From NCBI RefSeq assembly GCF_033546935.1, contig NZ_CP137854.1, positions 1,674,001 to 1,738,000 on the forward strand: a stretch of DNA of 64,000 bases, in the 5' to 3' direction. The notes beneath the pieces were generated by a model. That model ran no database searches, was not told the DNA's origin, and saw only the letters and a list, made by a program, of their open reading frames with translations. How positions within the stretch are numbered: position 1 is the first letter of the stretch; each line of letters opens with the position of its first letter. A program made the position numbers and the translations under genes. The stretch comes from Xylophilus sp. GOD-11R (lineage in GTDB: Bacteria > Pseudomonadota > Gammaproteobacteria > Burkholderiales > Burkholderiaceae_C). Positions 39,564-48,012 of the stretch are shown here, piece after piece.

Positions 39564-41992
39564 GTTTGGCTGCTTCGGCAGCCTGGATCGACGGCCTTCT
39601 CGAAGCCGTCTGGATAGTCGAAGGTCCCGAGTTCCATGTGCTCGCGACCAATGCCGCTGCCGCACAGCTCACCGAACGCAGCACCGCGGCCATGGTCGGC
39701 CAGCCGGTCACCCATCTCTTCACCGACCCGGAAGACGTGTTCTTCTGGGAAAACGCCGAGCACGATCGCGCTGCAGGGCTGTTGTCGAACACCCGCCTGC
39801 TGCGGCCCGACGGCACCGTGCTGCATGTCGAGCGCCGCATCACGCCGATCGCGCCGGCCGGCCAGGTCGACAAGCCGACCTGGCTGGTCGGGGTGGTCGA
39901 TCGCAGCCGGCAGCAAAAAAACGAAGACGAGCTCGAACGCCTGCTGGCCGAATCGCGCGCCACGCTCGAATCGACTGCCGACGGCATGCTCGTCTGCGGT
40001 CTCGACGGTGCCATTCGCGCCTTCAACCGGCGCTTCGCGCAGATCTGGGAGATCCCCAAGGAAGTGCTGGTCCAGCGCGACGACACGGTGGTGCACCGCA
40101 TGGTGGCCGACCAGTTGCTGGACATGGAGAGCTATCGCGGCCGGCTCAGCGAGATCTTCGGCGAGATCGACCAGAGCGCCAGCGACGTGATGCTGCTGCG
40201 CAGCGGCCGGGTGGTGCAGCGCCTGTCGCTGCCGCAGTTCAGCCGGGGCCGTGTCATCGGGCGGGTTTTCTCGTTCCAGGACATCACCGAGCGCATTTCG
40301 GCAGAGCAGGGGCTGCGCCTCGCGGCCCGCGTTTTCGAGTGCAGCCCGGAAGCCGTCTTCGTCGCCGACGCGCAGCACCGCATCGTCACTGCCAATCCGG
40401 CCTGCTGCCGCATGGCGCGCTACCCGCTGGAGCGCCTGGCTGGCAGCAGCGCCACCGATCTGTTCGAAGACCACGATGCCGGCCGCCTGTTCACCGACAT
40501 CCGCTCGGCCTGGGAAAGCGCCGGCATGTGGGAAGGCGAGGTGTGGCACCGCCGTGGCGATGGCAGCGTCTGTCCGGTCAAGCTCGCCTGGGTGGTACTG
40601 CGCGACGGCCACGGCAGCGTGTCGCAGACCATTGGCTTCTTCCGTGATCTCTCCGGGCAGCGCGAGGCGCAGCGCCGCATCGAAGAGCTGGCTTTCAGCG
40701 ACGCCTTGACCGGCCTGCCCAACCGCCTGCTGCTGGCGCGCCGCGTCGATCGGCAACTCTCGCCGAGCAAGCGCGAAAAGCTGCCCTTCGCAGTGCTTTT
40801 CCTGGACCTGGACCGTTTCAAGAACATCAACGACTCCATGGGCCACCAGTTCGGCGACCGCGTGCTGGTGAAGGTCGCCGAACGGGTGAAAGCCTGCCTG
40901 CGTCCGTCCGACACGCTTTGCCGCATGGGCGGCGACGAATTCGTGGTGCATCTGCACGACGCCGACGCGCTATCGGCCGAGGGAGTGGCCCAGCGCGTGC
41001 TGCAGTCGCTCGCGCTGCCTTTCCTGTTGGAAGACATGCGCTTTTCGGTCAGCGCCAGCATCGGCATCTCGCTCTACCCGCAGGACGGGAATTCGCTCGA
41101 CGACCTGGTTCGGCACGCCGATACCGCAATGTTCCGCGTCAAGGAGCGCGGCCGCGGCAGCTACCGTTTCTATGCGCCGGAAATGAACGTCGACCTGCGC
41201 GCCCGCATGTCGCTCGAACACGCCATGCGAGAAGCTTTGGCACGGCGCCGTTTCGTGCTGCATTACCAGCCGCAACTGCACTTGCGCAGCGGCGCGATGG
41301 TGGGCGTGGAAGCGCTGATTCGCTGGGTCGACGAAGAGCGCGGCAATGTCGTGCCTTCGGCCTTTATTCCGCTGGCGGAAGAATCCGGTTTCATCGTGCA
41401 GATCGGCGCCTGGGTACTCGAAGAGGCCGTGCGCCAGGCGGCGGTGTGGCAGCAGGCGGGCACGGCGGTGGTGGTGTCGATCAATGTGTCGCCGCTGCAG
41501 TTTCGCCAGGCCGATTTCGTCGACCGGGTCGCGTCGGCGATTCGTGTGGCTGGCGTGTCGCCGGAACTCATCGAGCTGGAGCTCACCGAGTCGATCCTGG
41601 TTCAGGAAGCCGACGAGGCGCTTCAGCGCTTGCATGAACTGGTCAAGGTCGGCGTGCGCCTGGCCATCGACGATTTCGGCACCGGATATTCCAGCCTGGC
41701 CTATCTCAAGAAATTCCCGATTCACCGGGTGAAGATCGACCAATCCTTCGTGCGTGAACTGCCCAACGACTCCAGCGACCACGCCATCGTGACAGCCATG
41801 TTGGCCATGGCCCGAGCACTGCGGTTCGACACGGTCGCCGAGGGGGTTGAAACGGAAGCCCAGCGCGACTGCCTGCTGGATCTGGGCTGTGCGCATTTTC
41901 AGGGGTTTCTCTGTGCGCCCGGATTGCCTGCATCCGACATCGGTCAGCGCCTTCGCGACGGCGAATCCTTCAGACCGGTCGCGAGAGTTTGA
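39560..41992 (+). CDS. PAS-GGDEF-EAL signalling protein
   Basis: An 810-aa protein with no membrane helix. About three PAS-like sensory domains occupy residues 5-370 (FHVLATNAAAAQL; GLDGAIRAFNRRFAQIWEIP; RIVTANPACCRMARY). The diguanylate cyclase domain follows with an intact GGDEF at 457-461 and an RxxD inhibitory site five residues before it. The EAL domain has EAL at 584-586 and the conserved NVSPLQF, ELTES, DDFGTGYSS and KIDQSFV blocks, with QGF in place of QGY. Both catalytic motifs look complete, so it may make and degrade c-di-GMP. It is coupled to the HD-GYP gene by an ATGA overlap. Confidence 0.95.
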   Translation: MSLAASAAWIDGLLEAVWIVEGPEFHVLATNAAAAQLTERSTAAMVGQPVTHLFTDPEDVFFWENAEHDRAAGLLSNTRLLRPDGTVLHVERRITPIAPAGQVDKPTWLVGVVDRSRQQKNEDELERLLAESRATLESTADGMLVCGLDGAIRAFNRRFAQIWEIPKEVLVQRDDTVVHRMVADQLLDMESYRGRLSEIFGEIDQSASDVMLLRSGRVVQRLSLPQFSRGRVIGRVFSFQDITERISAEQGLRLAARVFECSPEAVFVADAQHRIVTANPACCRMARYPLERLAGSSATDLFEDHDAGRLFTDIRSAWESAGMWEGEVWHRRGDGSVCPVKLAWVVLRDGHGSVSQTIGFFRDLSGQREAQRRIEELAFSDALTGLPNRLLLARRVDRQLSPSKREKLPFAVLFLDLDRFKNINDSMGHQFGDRVLVKVAERVKACLRPSDTLCRMGGDEFVVHLHDADALSAEGVAQRVLQSLALPFLLEDMRFSVSASIGISLYPQDGNSLDDLVRHADTAMFRVKERGRGSYRFYAPEMNVDLRARMSLEHAMREALARRRFVLHYQPQLHLRSGAMVGVEALIRWVDEERGNVVPSAFIPLAEESGFIVQIGAWVLEEAVRQAAVWQQAGTAVVVSINVSPLQFRQADFVDRVASAIRVAGVSPELIELELTESILVQEADEALQRLHELVKVGVRLAIDDFGTGYSSLAYLKKFPIHRVKIDQSFVRELPNDSSDHAIVTAMLAMARALRFDTVAEGVETEAQRDCLLDLGCAHFQGFLCAPGLPASDIGQRLRDGESFRPVARV

Positions 41993-42037
41993 GGCGGTCG
42001 GCGGCCGAACGGCGGCACGGTGCCTGGGATTCAAAGA

Positions 42038-42067
42038 AAAAGCCGCTGTAGCAACAGCGGCTTTTTT
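42038..42067. terminator. Bidirectional terminator between GGDEF-EAL gene and 6S RNA
   Basis: Eleven-bp arms AAAAGCCGCTG / CAGCGGCTTTT around a 6-nt loop have A and T runs on both sides, so either strand reads stem plus U tract. It ends the plus-strand c-di-GMP operon and the minus-strand 6S RNA. Confidence 0.92.
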
Positions 42068-42073
42068 GTGGAA

Positions 42074-42256
42074 TCGAGGTGTCTGCGGGAGCCACCGGAC
42101 CGGCATCCTGAACCGGGGGTTCAGGTGGGCCAGGGCAGCCAAGCATTGGGTTCATCTGACGCGAGACGATCACGCTTGCTTGGCAATTTACCTAGCCCGT
42201 GCTCAGTGAGCATTGGTTCAAGGAAATATAAAGCCCGGCATGCGCCGCAGACACGA
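42074..42256 (-). ncRNA. ssrS: 6S RNA (SsrS), regulator of RNA polymerase
   Basis: The ~183-nt region directly downstream of zapA is the usual site of ssrS. Read on the minus strand, the ends pair (GTGTCTGCGG at 42254-42245 with CCGCAGACAC at 42088-42079). Inside, TCCTTGAACC on the 5' side can pair with GGTTCAGGA on the 3' side around a large central bubble. The 3' part has the CACCTGAACC...GGTTCAGG hairpin that lines up with the E. coli 6S segment CACCUUGAACC...GGUUCAAGG. A TACAAT -10 box lies at 42266-42261, about 7 nt before the 5' end. The shared terminator follows. 6S RNA binds sigma70 holoenzyme in stationary phase. Ends are approximate. Confidence 0.85.
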
Positions 42257-42260
42257 AGCC

Positions 42261-42266
42261 ATTGTA
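42261..42266 (-). promoter_or_regulatory. -10 box of the 6S RNA promoter
   Basis: TACAAT on the minus strand is placed 6-7 nt before the start of the 6S closing stem. It lies 24 nt after the zapA stop. The -35 is not clear, as expected if it overlaps the zapA end. Confidence 0.55.
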
Positions 42267-42289
42267 GGCCCTGCGAAGGGACGAATGGG

Positions 42290-42613
42290 TTACAGAAGAC
42301 GTCCGTCTTCGGCCAGGGCGTCGTCGAGGCGCTGCAGCAGGTGTGTCCAGCGGGTGCCGTCGGCGGCCGCGTCACCGGCAACACCGGCGACGCCGGTGTC
42401 AGCCGGCGTCGCCGGCCGCTCGGTGGCGTCGAACGCCAGGTTGAGTGCCGCCAGTACCGCGATGCGGTCCCGCGCGCGGATCTTGCCGGCATCGCGGATA
42501 CGGGTCATGGCCGCGTTGACCCTTTCGGCCGCGTCACGCAACCGCGATTCGCCGCCTTCCGGGCAGCCGAGCAGGTAGCCCTGGCCGAGGATCTGTACTT
42601 CGATCTGCTTCAC
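42290..42613 (-). CDS. zapA: Cell division protein ZapA
   Basis: A 107-aa FtsZ-ring-associated protein. The N-terminal beta part reads VKQIEVQILGQGYLLGCPEGGESRLRDAAERVNAAM, a close fit to ZapA, followed by a helical dimerisation region (AGKIRARDRIAVLAALNLAFDA) and an Ala/Gly/Thr-rich loop. The start is a GTG at 42613 that overlaps the stop of the upstream coiled-coil gene (GTGA). Minus strand; 6S RNA lies immediately downstream, a linkage kept across proteobacteria. Confidence 0.92.
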   Translation of the reverse strand: MKQIEVQILGQGYLLGCPEGGESRLRDAAERVNAAMTRIRDAGKIRARDRIAVLAALNLAFDATERPATPADTGVAGVAGDAAADGTRWTHLLQRLDDALAEDGRLL

Positions 42614-42843
42614 GTCCGGTCCTCGTCGTGGAGTTCGTCCTGAATCAGCGGCAGGCGCTCCAGCACCGCGTCGACCCGGACCCGCGCGGCCTGCAGTCTC
42701 ACCCGCATGGCGTCGCGCTCGCGGGTGAGGCTGGCGACCTGTTCTGTCAGCAGGGCATTGGTCCGGCGCAACTCGGCATGGCGCAACAACAATCGCTCGA
42801 CTCGTTCGGCGATCTGGTCGAGAGGAGGGGGTGTGGGTGCCAT
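42610..42843 (-). CDS. ZapB-like small coiled-coil protein
   Basis: A protein of about 77 aa from the ATG at 42843 (MAPTPPPLDQIAERVERLL). It is almost wholly a coiled coil (LLLRHAELRRTNALLTEQVASLTRERDAMRVRLQAARVRVDAVLERL). Small coiled-coil genes of this type (TIGR02449/ZapB-like) commonly precede zapA, and ZapB links ZapA to the chromosome terminus in E. coli. In-frame ATGs at 42873 and 42912 would lengthen it; they are less likely because of the nearby divergent riboswitch promoter. Its stop overlaps the zapA GTG. Confidence 0.8.
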   Translation of the reverse strand: MAPTPPPLDQIAERVERLLLRHAELRRTNALLTEQVASLTRERDAMRVRLQAARVRVDAVLERLPLIQDELHDEDRT

Positions 42844-42936
42844 GGCGTCGCCGATTGTAGGGTTCTGAAACATCGGCTCGATGAATCCGTTGCAGCCATG
42901 GCGTTTCGCCAACAGTTGCTCGCATAGAATCGCCGC

Positions 42937-43150
42937 CGTTGGTGCTCGTGCGGTCGGCTCTCGGCCGCGCAGTTCAACGGGAAGCAGGAGGGTTGTCCGC
43001 CCAAGGACGCGCCCGACCTGCGCTGCCCCCGCAACGGTCGGTGGAAGAGCCTGCGTCAGCAGCTCGTGACGGTTTCAATCAGCCACTGGAAGCATCGTGC
43101 TTCTGGGAAGGCGAGACCAACAGGTTCCACCCAGCCCGGATACCGGCCAA
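42937..43150 (+). promoter_or_regulatory. Cobalamin riboswitch upstream of btuB
   Basis: An adenosylcobalamin aptamer in the leader of the B12 operon. In order are a TTGGTGCTCG 5' stem, AACGGGAAGCAGG, CTGCCCCCGCAACGGT, GCCACTGG...CTGGGAAGGC, and the B12 box AGCCCGGATACCGGCC at 43133-43148. All match the riboswitch consensus, with the usual order and spacing. The 113 nt down to the btuB start would hold the expression platform; CGCTTT/AAAGCG (about 43170-43187) can form a stem there. High B12 should lower expression of btuB and the genes coupled to it. Confidence 0.96.
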
Positions 43151-43263
43151 CGACGTGGCTTCGCCGCAGGGCGCTTTCACCGGAAAGCGATGTGCGACGA
43201 GGCCTTTCGTGCCCACGACCGGCGGGGAAGCCGGGCAGGGCCGCACCCCTCTGTCGCTCCATC

Positions 43264-45090
43264 ATGAAAATCCGTCTCTCCCGTATGGCGCGGGTCGCCG
43301 CCTGCCTGTCGCCCCTGGTCCTGCACGTCGCCGCGCACGCCCAGTCCACCGGCTCCGCGCTGACCGACACCGTGGTCACCGCCAACCGCACCGAACAACC
43401 CTTGTCGGACCTTCTGTCCGACGTTTCGATCGTCGACCGCGAAACCATCGCGCGCAGCGGCGCTGTCGGCGTGGCCGACGTGCTGGCCCGCCTGCCCGGC
43501 ATCGAAGTGGCCCGCAACGGCGGCCCGGGCAACACCACCAGCGTGTTCCTGCGCGGTGCCGAATCGCGCTTCACGGCGGTCTACCTGGACGGTGTTCGCA
43601 TCGACTCGCAATCGACCGGCGGCGTGCAGTGGGAGCAGATTCCGCTGGCGCAGATCGACCGCATCGAGGTGCTGCGCGGCCCGGCCGCCGCGGTGTACGG
43701 CTCGGACGCCATCGGCGGCGTGATCCAGCTGTTCACCCGCAAGGGCGAAGCCGGCTTCCATCCCTACGTGGGCATCGGTGGCGGCACGCACGGCACCGGC
43801 CGACTGGAGGCGGGCGCCAGCGGCACGGCGGGCGTGGACAACGCCTTCGACTACTCGCTGGGTGTGGCCCGCGAGATCAGCAACGGCTTCAATGCCCGAG
43901 AGGTCGCCACGCAGAACCCCGACAAGGACGGCTACCGCAGCACCTCGGCCAACGCGCGGCTGGGATTTCGCATCGACGCACGCAATCGTCTGGACGCCAC
44001 CTTTCTGGCCAACGATCTCGAGTCGCAGTACGACAACTCGCGGCGCCTCAACGACAAGTCCAACCACACGCTGCGCACCGCCGGCCTCACCTACACCGGC
44101 CAATGGACCGATTTCTGGAAGGCGACGGTGCAGGCGACCGCTTCGCGCAGCGTCTACGAAACGCAGCCTTCGGTCTACCGCACCGAGACCGAGCTGCACA
44201 ACTACCTGTTCCAGAACGAGTTCCGTTTCGGCGAGCACCTCTTCACGGCAGCGCTGGAGCGCCGCGAGGACAACCTGCAGAACACGCCGATCGATCGCGA
44301 CCGTTCGCAGAACGGCATCGCGCTCGGCTACGCCCTGAAGCACGGCGCCCACACGCTGCAGCTGCACGGCCGCCATGACGACGACAGCGAGTTCGGCGGC
44401 AAGAACACCGGCAGCGCGGCCTACGGCTACGCCATCAATTCGAACTGGCGCGCGACCGCGTCGGTGGGCACGGCCTTCCGCGCGCCCACGCTCTACCAGC
44501 GCTTCTCCGAATACGGCCTGGGCAGCCTGCGTCCCGAGACCTCGCGCAACGTGGAAGCGGCGCTGCACTGGTCGCAGGGCGCCAGCAGCGCCAGCGTCAC
44601 CGTCTACCGCAACAAGGTGGACAACCTGATCAGCTTCGGCGCAGCCGGTGGCTGCGGCTCCACCTTCGGCTGCTACCGCAACACCGCCCACGCGCAGTAC
44701 GAAGGCGTGACCTTCGCCGGCGCCCACAAGCTCGGCGCCTTCGCCCTGCGCGGCTCGCTGGACCTGCAGGATCCGAAGGACGAGGACACCGGCCGCCAGC
44801 TCGCGCGTCGGGCCAAGCAGCATGCGGTGCTCGGTGCCGACACCCGCTTCGCCGGGGTCGATGTCGGCGCGGAAATGCAGGCTTCCGCCCATCGCTGGGA
44901 CAATGCGGCCAACACCACCCGCCTGGGCGGCTACACGCTGTTCAATCTCTATGCCAGCACACGCATCGCCCGCGACTACAGCCTGGTCGCTCGTATCGAC
45001 AACCTCGCCGACAAGTTCTATCAAACGGCCAACACGTACGCCACTGCCGGCCGCGTGTTGTACGTCGGCGTGAAATGGGCGCCGCAGTAA
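43264..45090 (+). CDS. btuB: TonB-dependent vitamin B12 outer-membrane receptor
   Basis: A 608-aa protein with a signal peptide (residues 1-26, ending AHA) and a TonB box in DTVVTANR, as in E. coli BtuB. The plug domain has VADVLARLPGIEVARNGG, TSVFLRGAESRFTAVYLDGVRI and IEVLRGPAAAVYGSDAIGG. A 22-strand-type barrel follows, ending in VGVKW plus a short tail. It lies 113 nt after the cobalamin riboswitch. The longer open frame upstream is riboswitch sequence. Its end overlaps cobB by 16 nt. Confidence 0.96.
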   Translation: MKIRLSRMARVAACLSPLVLHVAAHAQSTGSALTDTVVTANRTEQPLSDLLSDVSIVDRETIARSGAVGVADVLARLPGIEVARNGGPGNTTSVFLRGAESRFTAVYLDGVRIDSQSTGGVQWEQIPLAQIDRIEVLRGPAAAVYGSDAIGGVIQLFTRKGEAGFHPYVGIGGGTHGTGRLEAGASGTAGVDNAFDYSLGVAREISNGFNAREVATQNPDKDGYRSTSANARLGFRIDARNRLDATFLANDLESQYDNSRRLNDKSNHTLRTAGLTYTGQWTDFWKATVQATASRSVYETQPSVYRTETELHNYLFQNEFRFGEHLFTAALERREDNLQNTPIDRDRSQNGIALGYALKHGAHTLQLHGRHDDDSEFGGKNTGSAAYGYAINSNWRATASVGTAFRAPTLYQRFSEYGLGSLRPETSRNVEAALHWSQGASSASVTVYRNKVDNLISFGAAGGCGSTFGCYRNTAHAQYEGVTFAGAHKLGAFALRGSLDLQDPKDEDTGRQLARRAKQHAVLGADTRFAGVDVGAEMQASAHRWDNAANTTRLGGYTLFNLYASTRIARDYSLVARIDNLADKFYQTANTYATAGRVLYVGVKWAPQ

Positions 45091-46409
45091 ACACGCCGGC
45101 CCGCTGCGCCGCGTTGCTCGTGGCGGCCCCGGCTTCCGGCCAGGGCAAAACCACGGTGGCGGCCGCGCTCGCGCGCTTGCATGCGCGCGCCGGCCGCAAG
45201 GTGCGGGCTTTCAAGGTGGGCCCGGACTTTCTCGACCCCTGCTGGCTGGAGGCGGCCACCGGCGCGCCGGTGCATGCGCTCGACCTGTGGATGGTGGGCG
45301 AGGGCGGTTGTGCCGCCGCGCTGCACGCCGCCGCGGCCGACTGCGATCTGCTGGTGATCGAAGGCGCGATGGGCCTGTTCGACGGCTCGCCCAGCGCCGC
45401 CGATCTGGCGCAGCGCTTCGGCATTCCGGTACTGGCGGTGATCGACGCGTCGAGCATGGCCGGCACCTTCGGCGCGCTGGTTTTCGGGCTGCGGCACTAC
45501 CGCGCCGACATGCCCTGGGCCGGCGTGCTGGCCAACCGGGTCGCCAGTCCGCGCCACCGCGACATGCTGCGCGAGGGCCTGCGCGAGCCCGGTGACTGGC
45601 TGGGGTCGCTGCCGCGCAGCGCCGACTGGGCCCTGCCCGAGCGGCATCTGGGCCTGGTGGCCGACCTGCCAGCCAGCGAAGTGATGGCGCGAATCGACGC
45701 CGCCGCCGACGCGCTGTCCGCCACGCCCCTGGCCGCCTTGCCGCTGGAGCGCTGGGCGGTGGAGTTCCCGGCGCCGGATGCCGTCGATGCCCTGCCGCCG
45801 CTGCTCGCCGGCCGGCGCATCGCGGTGGCGCACGACGCGTCTTTCGCCTTCGTCTACCGCGCCAATGTCGACACGCTGGAGGCGCTGGGCGCCAGCGTCG
45901 CCTTCTTCTCGCCGCTGGCCGGCGAGGCACTGCCCGCCTGCGATGCGGTGTGGCTGCCGGGAGGCTATCCGGAGCTGTATCCGCAGCAGCTCGCCGCGGC
46001 CACCGCTACCCGCGACAGCCTGGCCGCGCACATCGATGCCGGCAAGCCGGTGTGGGCCGAGTGCGGCGGAATGATGGCGCTGATGGACGAGATCTGCGAC
46101 ATGGAAGGCCGCAGCCACCCTGGCTGGGGCCTGCTGCCGGGGGTGACCCGCATGCACCGCCGGCTGGCGGCGATCGGCCCGCAGCAGCTGGCGCTCGATG
46201 CCGGCACGCTGCGCGGTCACACCTTCCATTACTCGACCGCCGCGTCGCCGCTGCCGGTGGTGGCGCGCACCGCGCGCCCGGACGCCGCCGCCGCGCACGA
46301 CGCGGGCGAGGCCGTCTATGCGCACGAGGGCGTGCGGGCGAGCTATTTCCATGCGTGGTTCGCGTCGTGCCCGGGGGCCATTGCGGCCTTGCTCGGCGGC
46401 CGGACATGA
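45075..46409 (+). CDS. cobB: Cobyrinic acid a,c-diamide synthase
   Basis: A 444-aa ATP- and glutamine-dependent amidase acting on the a and c carboxylates of cobyrinate (or the hydrogenobyrinate analogue in the aerobic route). The N-terminal dethiobiotin-synthase-like ATP domain has ASGQGKTT. The C-terminal class I glutamine amidotransferase domain has its Cys in WAECGGMMAL and a His in FHYS/FHAWF. It overlaps btuB by 16 nt and cobU by 4 nt, showing tight coupling to the riboswitch-controlled leader gene. Confidence 0.95.
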   Translation: MGAAVNTPARCAALLVAAPASGQGKTTVAAALARLHARAGRKVRAFKVGPDFLDPCWLEAATGAPVHALDLWMVGEGGCAAALHAAAADCDLLVIEGAMGLFDGSPSAADLAQRFGIPVLAVIDASSMAGTFGALVFGLRHYRADMPWAGVLANRVASPRHRDMLREGLREPGDWLGSLPRSADWALPERHLGLVADLPASEVMARIDAAADALSATPLAALPLERWAVEFPAPDAVDALPPLLAGRRIAVAHDASFAFVYRANVDTLEALGASVAFFSPLAGEALPACDAVWLPGGYPELYPQQLAAATATRDSLAAHIDAGKPVWAECGGMMALMDEICDMEGRSHPGWGLLPGVTRMHRRLAAIGPQQLALDAGTLRGHTFHYSTAASPLPVVARTARPDAAAAHDAGEAVYAHEGVRASYFHAWFASCPGAIAALLGGRT

Positions 46410-46963
46410 CGCCCACGGTCGTCGCCTCCGAACTGGTGCTGGGCGGGCAGCGCAGCGGCAAGTCGCGACGGGCAGAAATGCTGGCCGTCGCCTGGCTGTC
46501 GCGCGCGCCTTCGCACCGGGCGATCTTCGTGGTGACGGCGGAGCCGGGCGACGAGGAGATGCGCACGCGCATTGAGCGCCATCGTGCCGACCGAGCAGAG
46601 CGCCTGCCGGGCGCCGCCACGGTGGAGGCGCCTCGCGCGCTGGCGCAGGCGGTGGCGCTGCATTCCGATGCGGCCACGCTGCTGGTCGTGGATTGCCTCA
46701 CGCTGTGGCTGGCCAACCTGCACGGCCTGGACGACGCGGCCCTGGCGGGCGAAGCCGATGCGCTGGGCGAGGCGGTGGCCCTCGCGCCGGGGCCGGTGGT
46801 GCTGGTCTCCAACGAAATCGGCCTCGGCGTGGTGCCGATGGGCCGCGAGGTGCGCGCCTATGTCGACGCGCTCGGCCGCCTCAACCAGCGGCTGGCCGCG
46901 GTCTGCGAGCGGGTGACGCTGGTGGCCGCGGGCTTGCCGCTGGCGCTCAAGGGAAGCTTGTGA
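46406..46963 (+). CDS. cobU: Adenosylcobinamide kinase / guanylyltransferase
   Basis: A 185-aa bifunctional enzyme that phosphorylates adenosylcobinamide and adds GMP. The P-loop GGQRSGKS (about 14-21), the guanylyl-accepting His in RIERHRADR, VDCLTLWLANL and VSNEIGLGVVP all match CobU. The start ATG at 46406 overlaps the cobB stop. The open frame continues far upstream through cobB in another reading and is not used. It is coupled to btuF by TGATG. Confidence 0.94.
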   Translation: MTPTVVASELVLGGQRSGKSRRAEMLAVAWLSRAPSHRAIFVVTAEPGDEEMRTRIERHRADRAERLPGAATVEAPRALAQAVALHSDAATLLVVDCLTLWLANLHGLDDAALAGEADALGEAVALAPGPVVLVSNEIGLGVVPMGREVRAYVDALGRLNQRLAAVCERVTLVAAGLPLALKGSL

Positions 46964-48012
46964 TGACGATTTTTCGCGGCGTCTTGCTGGCGCTGTCGCT
47001 GGCGGCCCTGCCGGCCGCCCACGCCGCCGGGCCGGCGACCGTCATCTCCACCGTCACGGATGGCCGGGGCCGCGAGGTGGCGCTCACCCGGCCGCCGGCC
47101 CGCATCGTGAGCCTGCTGCCCTCGCTCACCGAAAGCGTCTGCGCGCTCGACCAGTGCCAGCGCCTGGTCGGCGTGGACCGGTATTCGAATGCGCCGGCCT
47201 TCGTGCGCGGACTGCCGCAGGTCGGCGGCGGGCTCGATCCCAACATCGAGGCCATCGTGGCGCTCAAGCCCGACCTGGTGCTGCTGGCGGTGTCGTCGCG
47301 GGCCAGTGCGCGGCTGGAGGCGCTGGGCATTCCGGTGGTGGCGCTGGAGCCCAAGACGCATGCGGACGTGCGCCGGGTGCTGGGTCAGCTCGCCACCCTG
47401 CTGGGCCTGAAGACGGAAGCCGCCGACCGGCTGTGGCGCGAGATCGATGCCGGCGTGCAGGCGGCTGCGCAGTCGTTGCCGGCGAGCGCGCGTGGCACGC
47501 GGGTGTACTTCGAGGTCAGCCGCGGGCCTTATGCGGCGGGTGAGTCTTCTTTCATCGGCGAGACGCTCACGCGCCTGGGCGTGCGCAACGTGGTGCCGGC
47601 CGCGCTCGGGCCGTTTCCGCGGCTCAACCCCGAATACGTGGTGCGGGCCGATCCCGACGTGATCATGGTCGGCAACCGCAGCATGCAGGCGATGGCGGCG
47701 TACCCGGGCTGGCAGACGATGCGGGCGATCAAGGCGGGGCGGATCTGCGTGTTCGGGCCGGATGTGTCGGACGTGGTGGTACGGCCCGGGCCGCGCATGG
47801 CCGAAGCCGCGCGGGCGATGGCTTCATGTCTCGTGGATAAAGCTCCACCCCAGGCTGCGCACTCCGTGCTTTCGCCAACCCCTTCCAGGGGCGAGCTGGT
47901 GGATACGGCTACACCCCAGGCTTCGCACTTCGTGTCTGCGCCATCCCCTTCCAGGGGCGAGCCGGCCGCTTCGGGCGGCCGTGCGCGGCGGCTCCCGGAG
48001 AAGACCGAGTGA
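46963..48012 (+). CDS. btuF: Periplasmic corrinoid-binding protein BtuF with repeat-derived C-terminal tail
   Basis: A 349-aa class III substrate-binding protein for the BtuCD importer. A signal peptide (1-21) precedes a mature domain with RIVSLLPSLTESVCAL, LVGVDRYSNAP, GGLDPNIEAIVALKPDLVL and a C-terminal lobe. The normal fold should end near RMAEAARAMASC (about residue 290). The remaining ~55 residues come from two in-frame 66-nt repeat units (47846-47977) of the family found after acs, giving PPQAAHSVLSPTPSRGE and TPQASHFVSAPSPSRGE. The original stop seems to have been displaced. The ORF then overlaps btuC by 4 nt. Confidence 0.92.
   Translation: MTIFRGVLLALSLAALPAAHAAGPATVISTVTDGRGREVALTRPPARIVSLLPSLTESVCALDQCQRLVGVDRYSNAPAFVRGLPQVGGGLDPNIEAIVALKPDLVLLAVSSRASARLEALGIPVVALEPKTHADVRRVLGQLATLLGLKTEAADRLWREIDAGVQAAAQSLPASARGTRVYFEVSRGPYAAGESSFIGETLTRLGVRNVVPAALGPFPRLNPEYVVRADPDVIMVGNRSMQAMAAYPGWQTMRAIKAGRICVFGPDVSDVVVRPGPRMAEAARAMASCLVDKAPPQAAHSVLSPTPSRGELVDTATPQASHFVSAPSPSRGEPAASGGRARRLPEKTE
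47846..47977. repeat. Two in-frame 66-bp repeat units within btuF
   Basis: Units start with CACCCCAGGCT at 47846 and 47912. The core (CAGGCTTCGCACTTCGTGTC, then CCCCTTCCAGGGGCGAG) matches the first half of the 129-bp units after acs. The period of 66 nt is a multiple of 3, so both units are translated in the same frame as a 22-residue repeat. Copy 2 is closer to the acs array than copy 1. Confidence 0.9.

Noticed and set aside
43066..43263. Extended BtuB start
   Set aside because: The region is the cobalamin riboswitch and expression platform; the signal peptide begins at 43264.
45950..46405. N-terminal extension of CobU through cobB
   Set aside because: The extension is an alternative reading of cobB; the ATG at 46406 overlaps the cobB stop as elsewhere in this operon.
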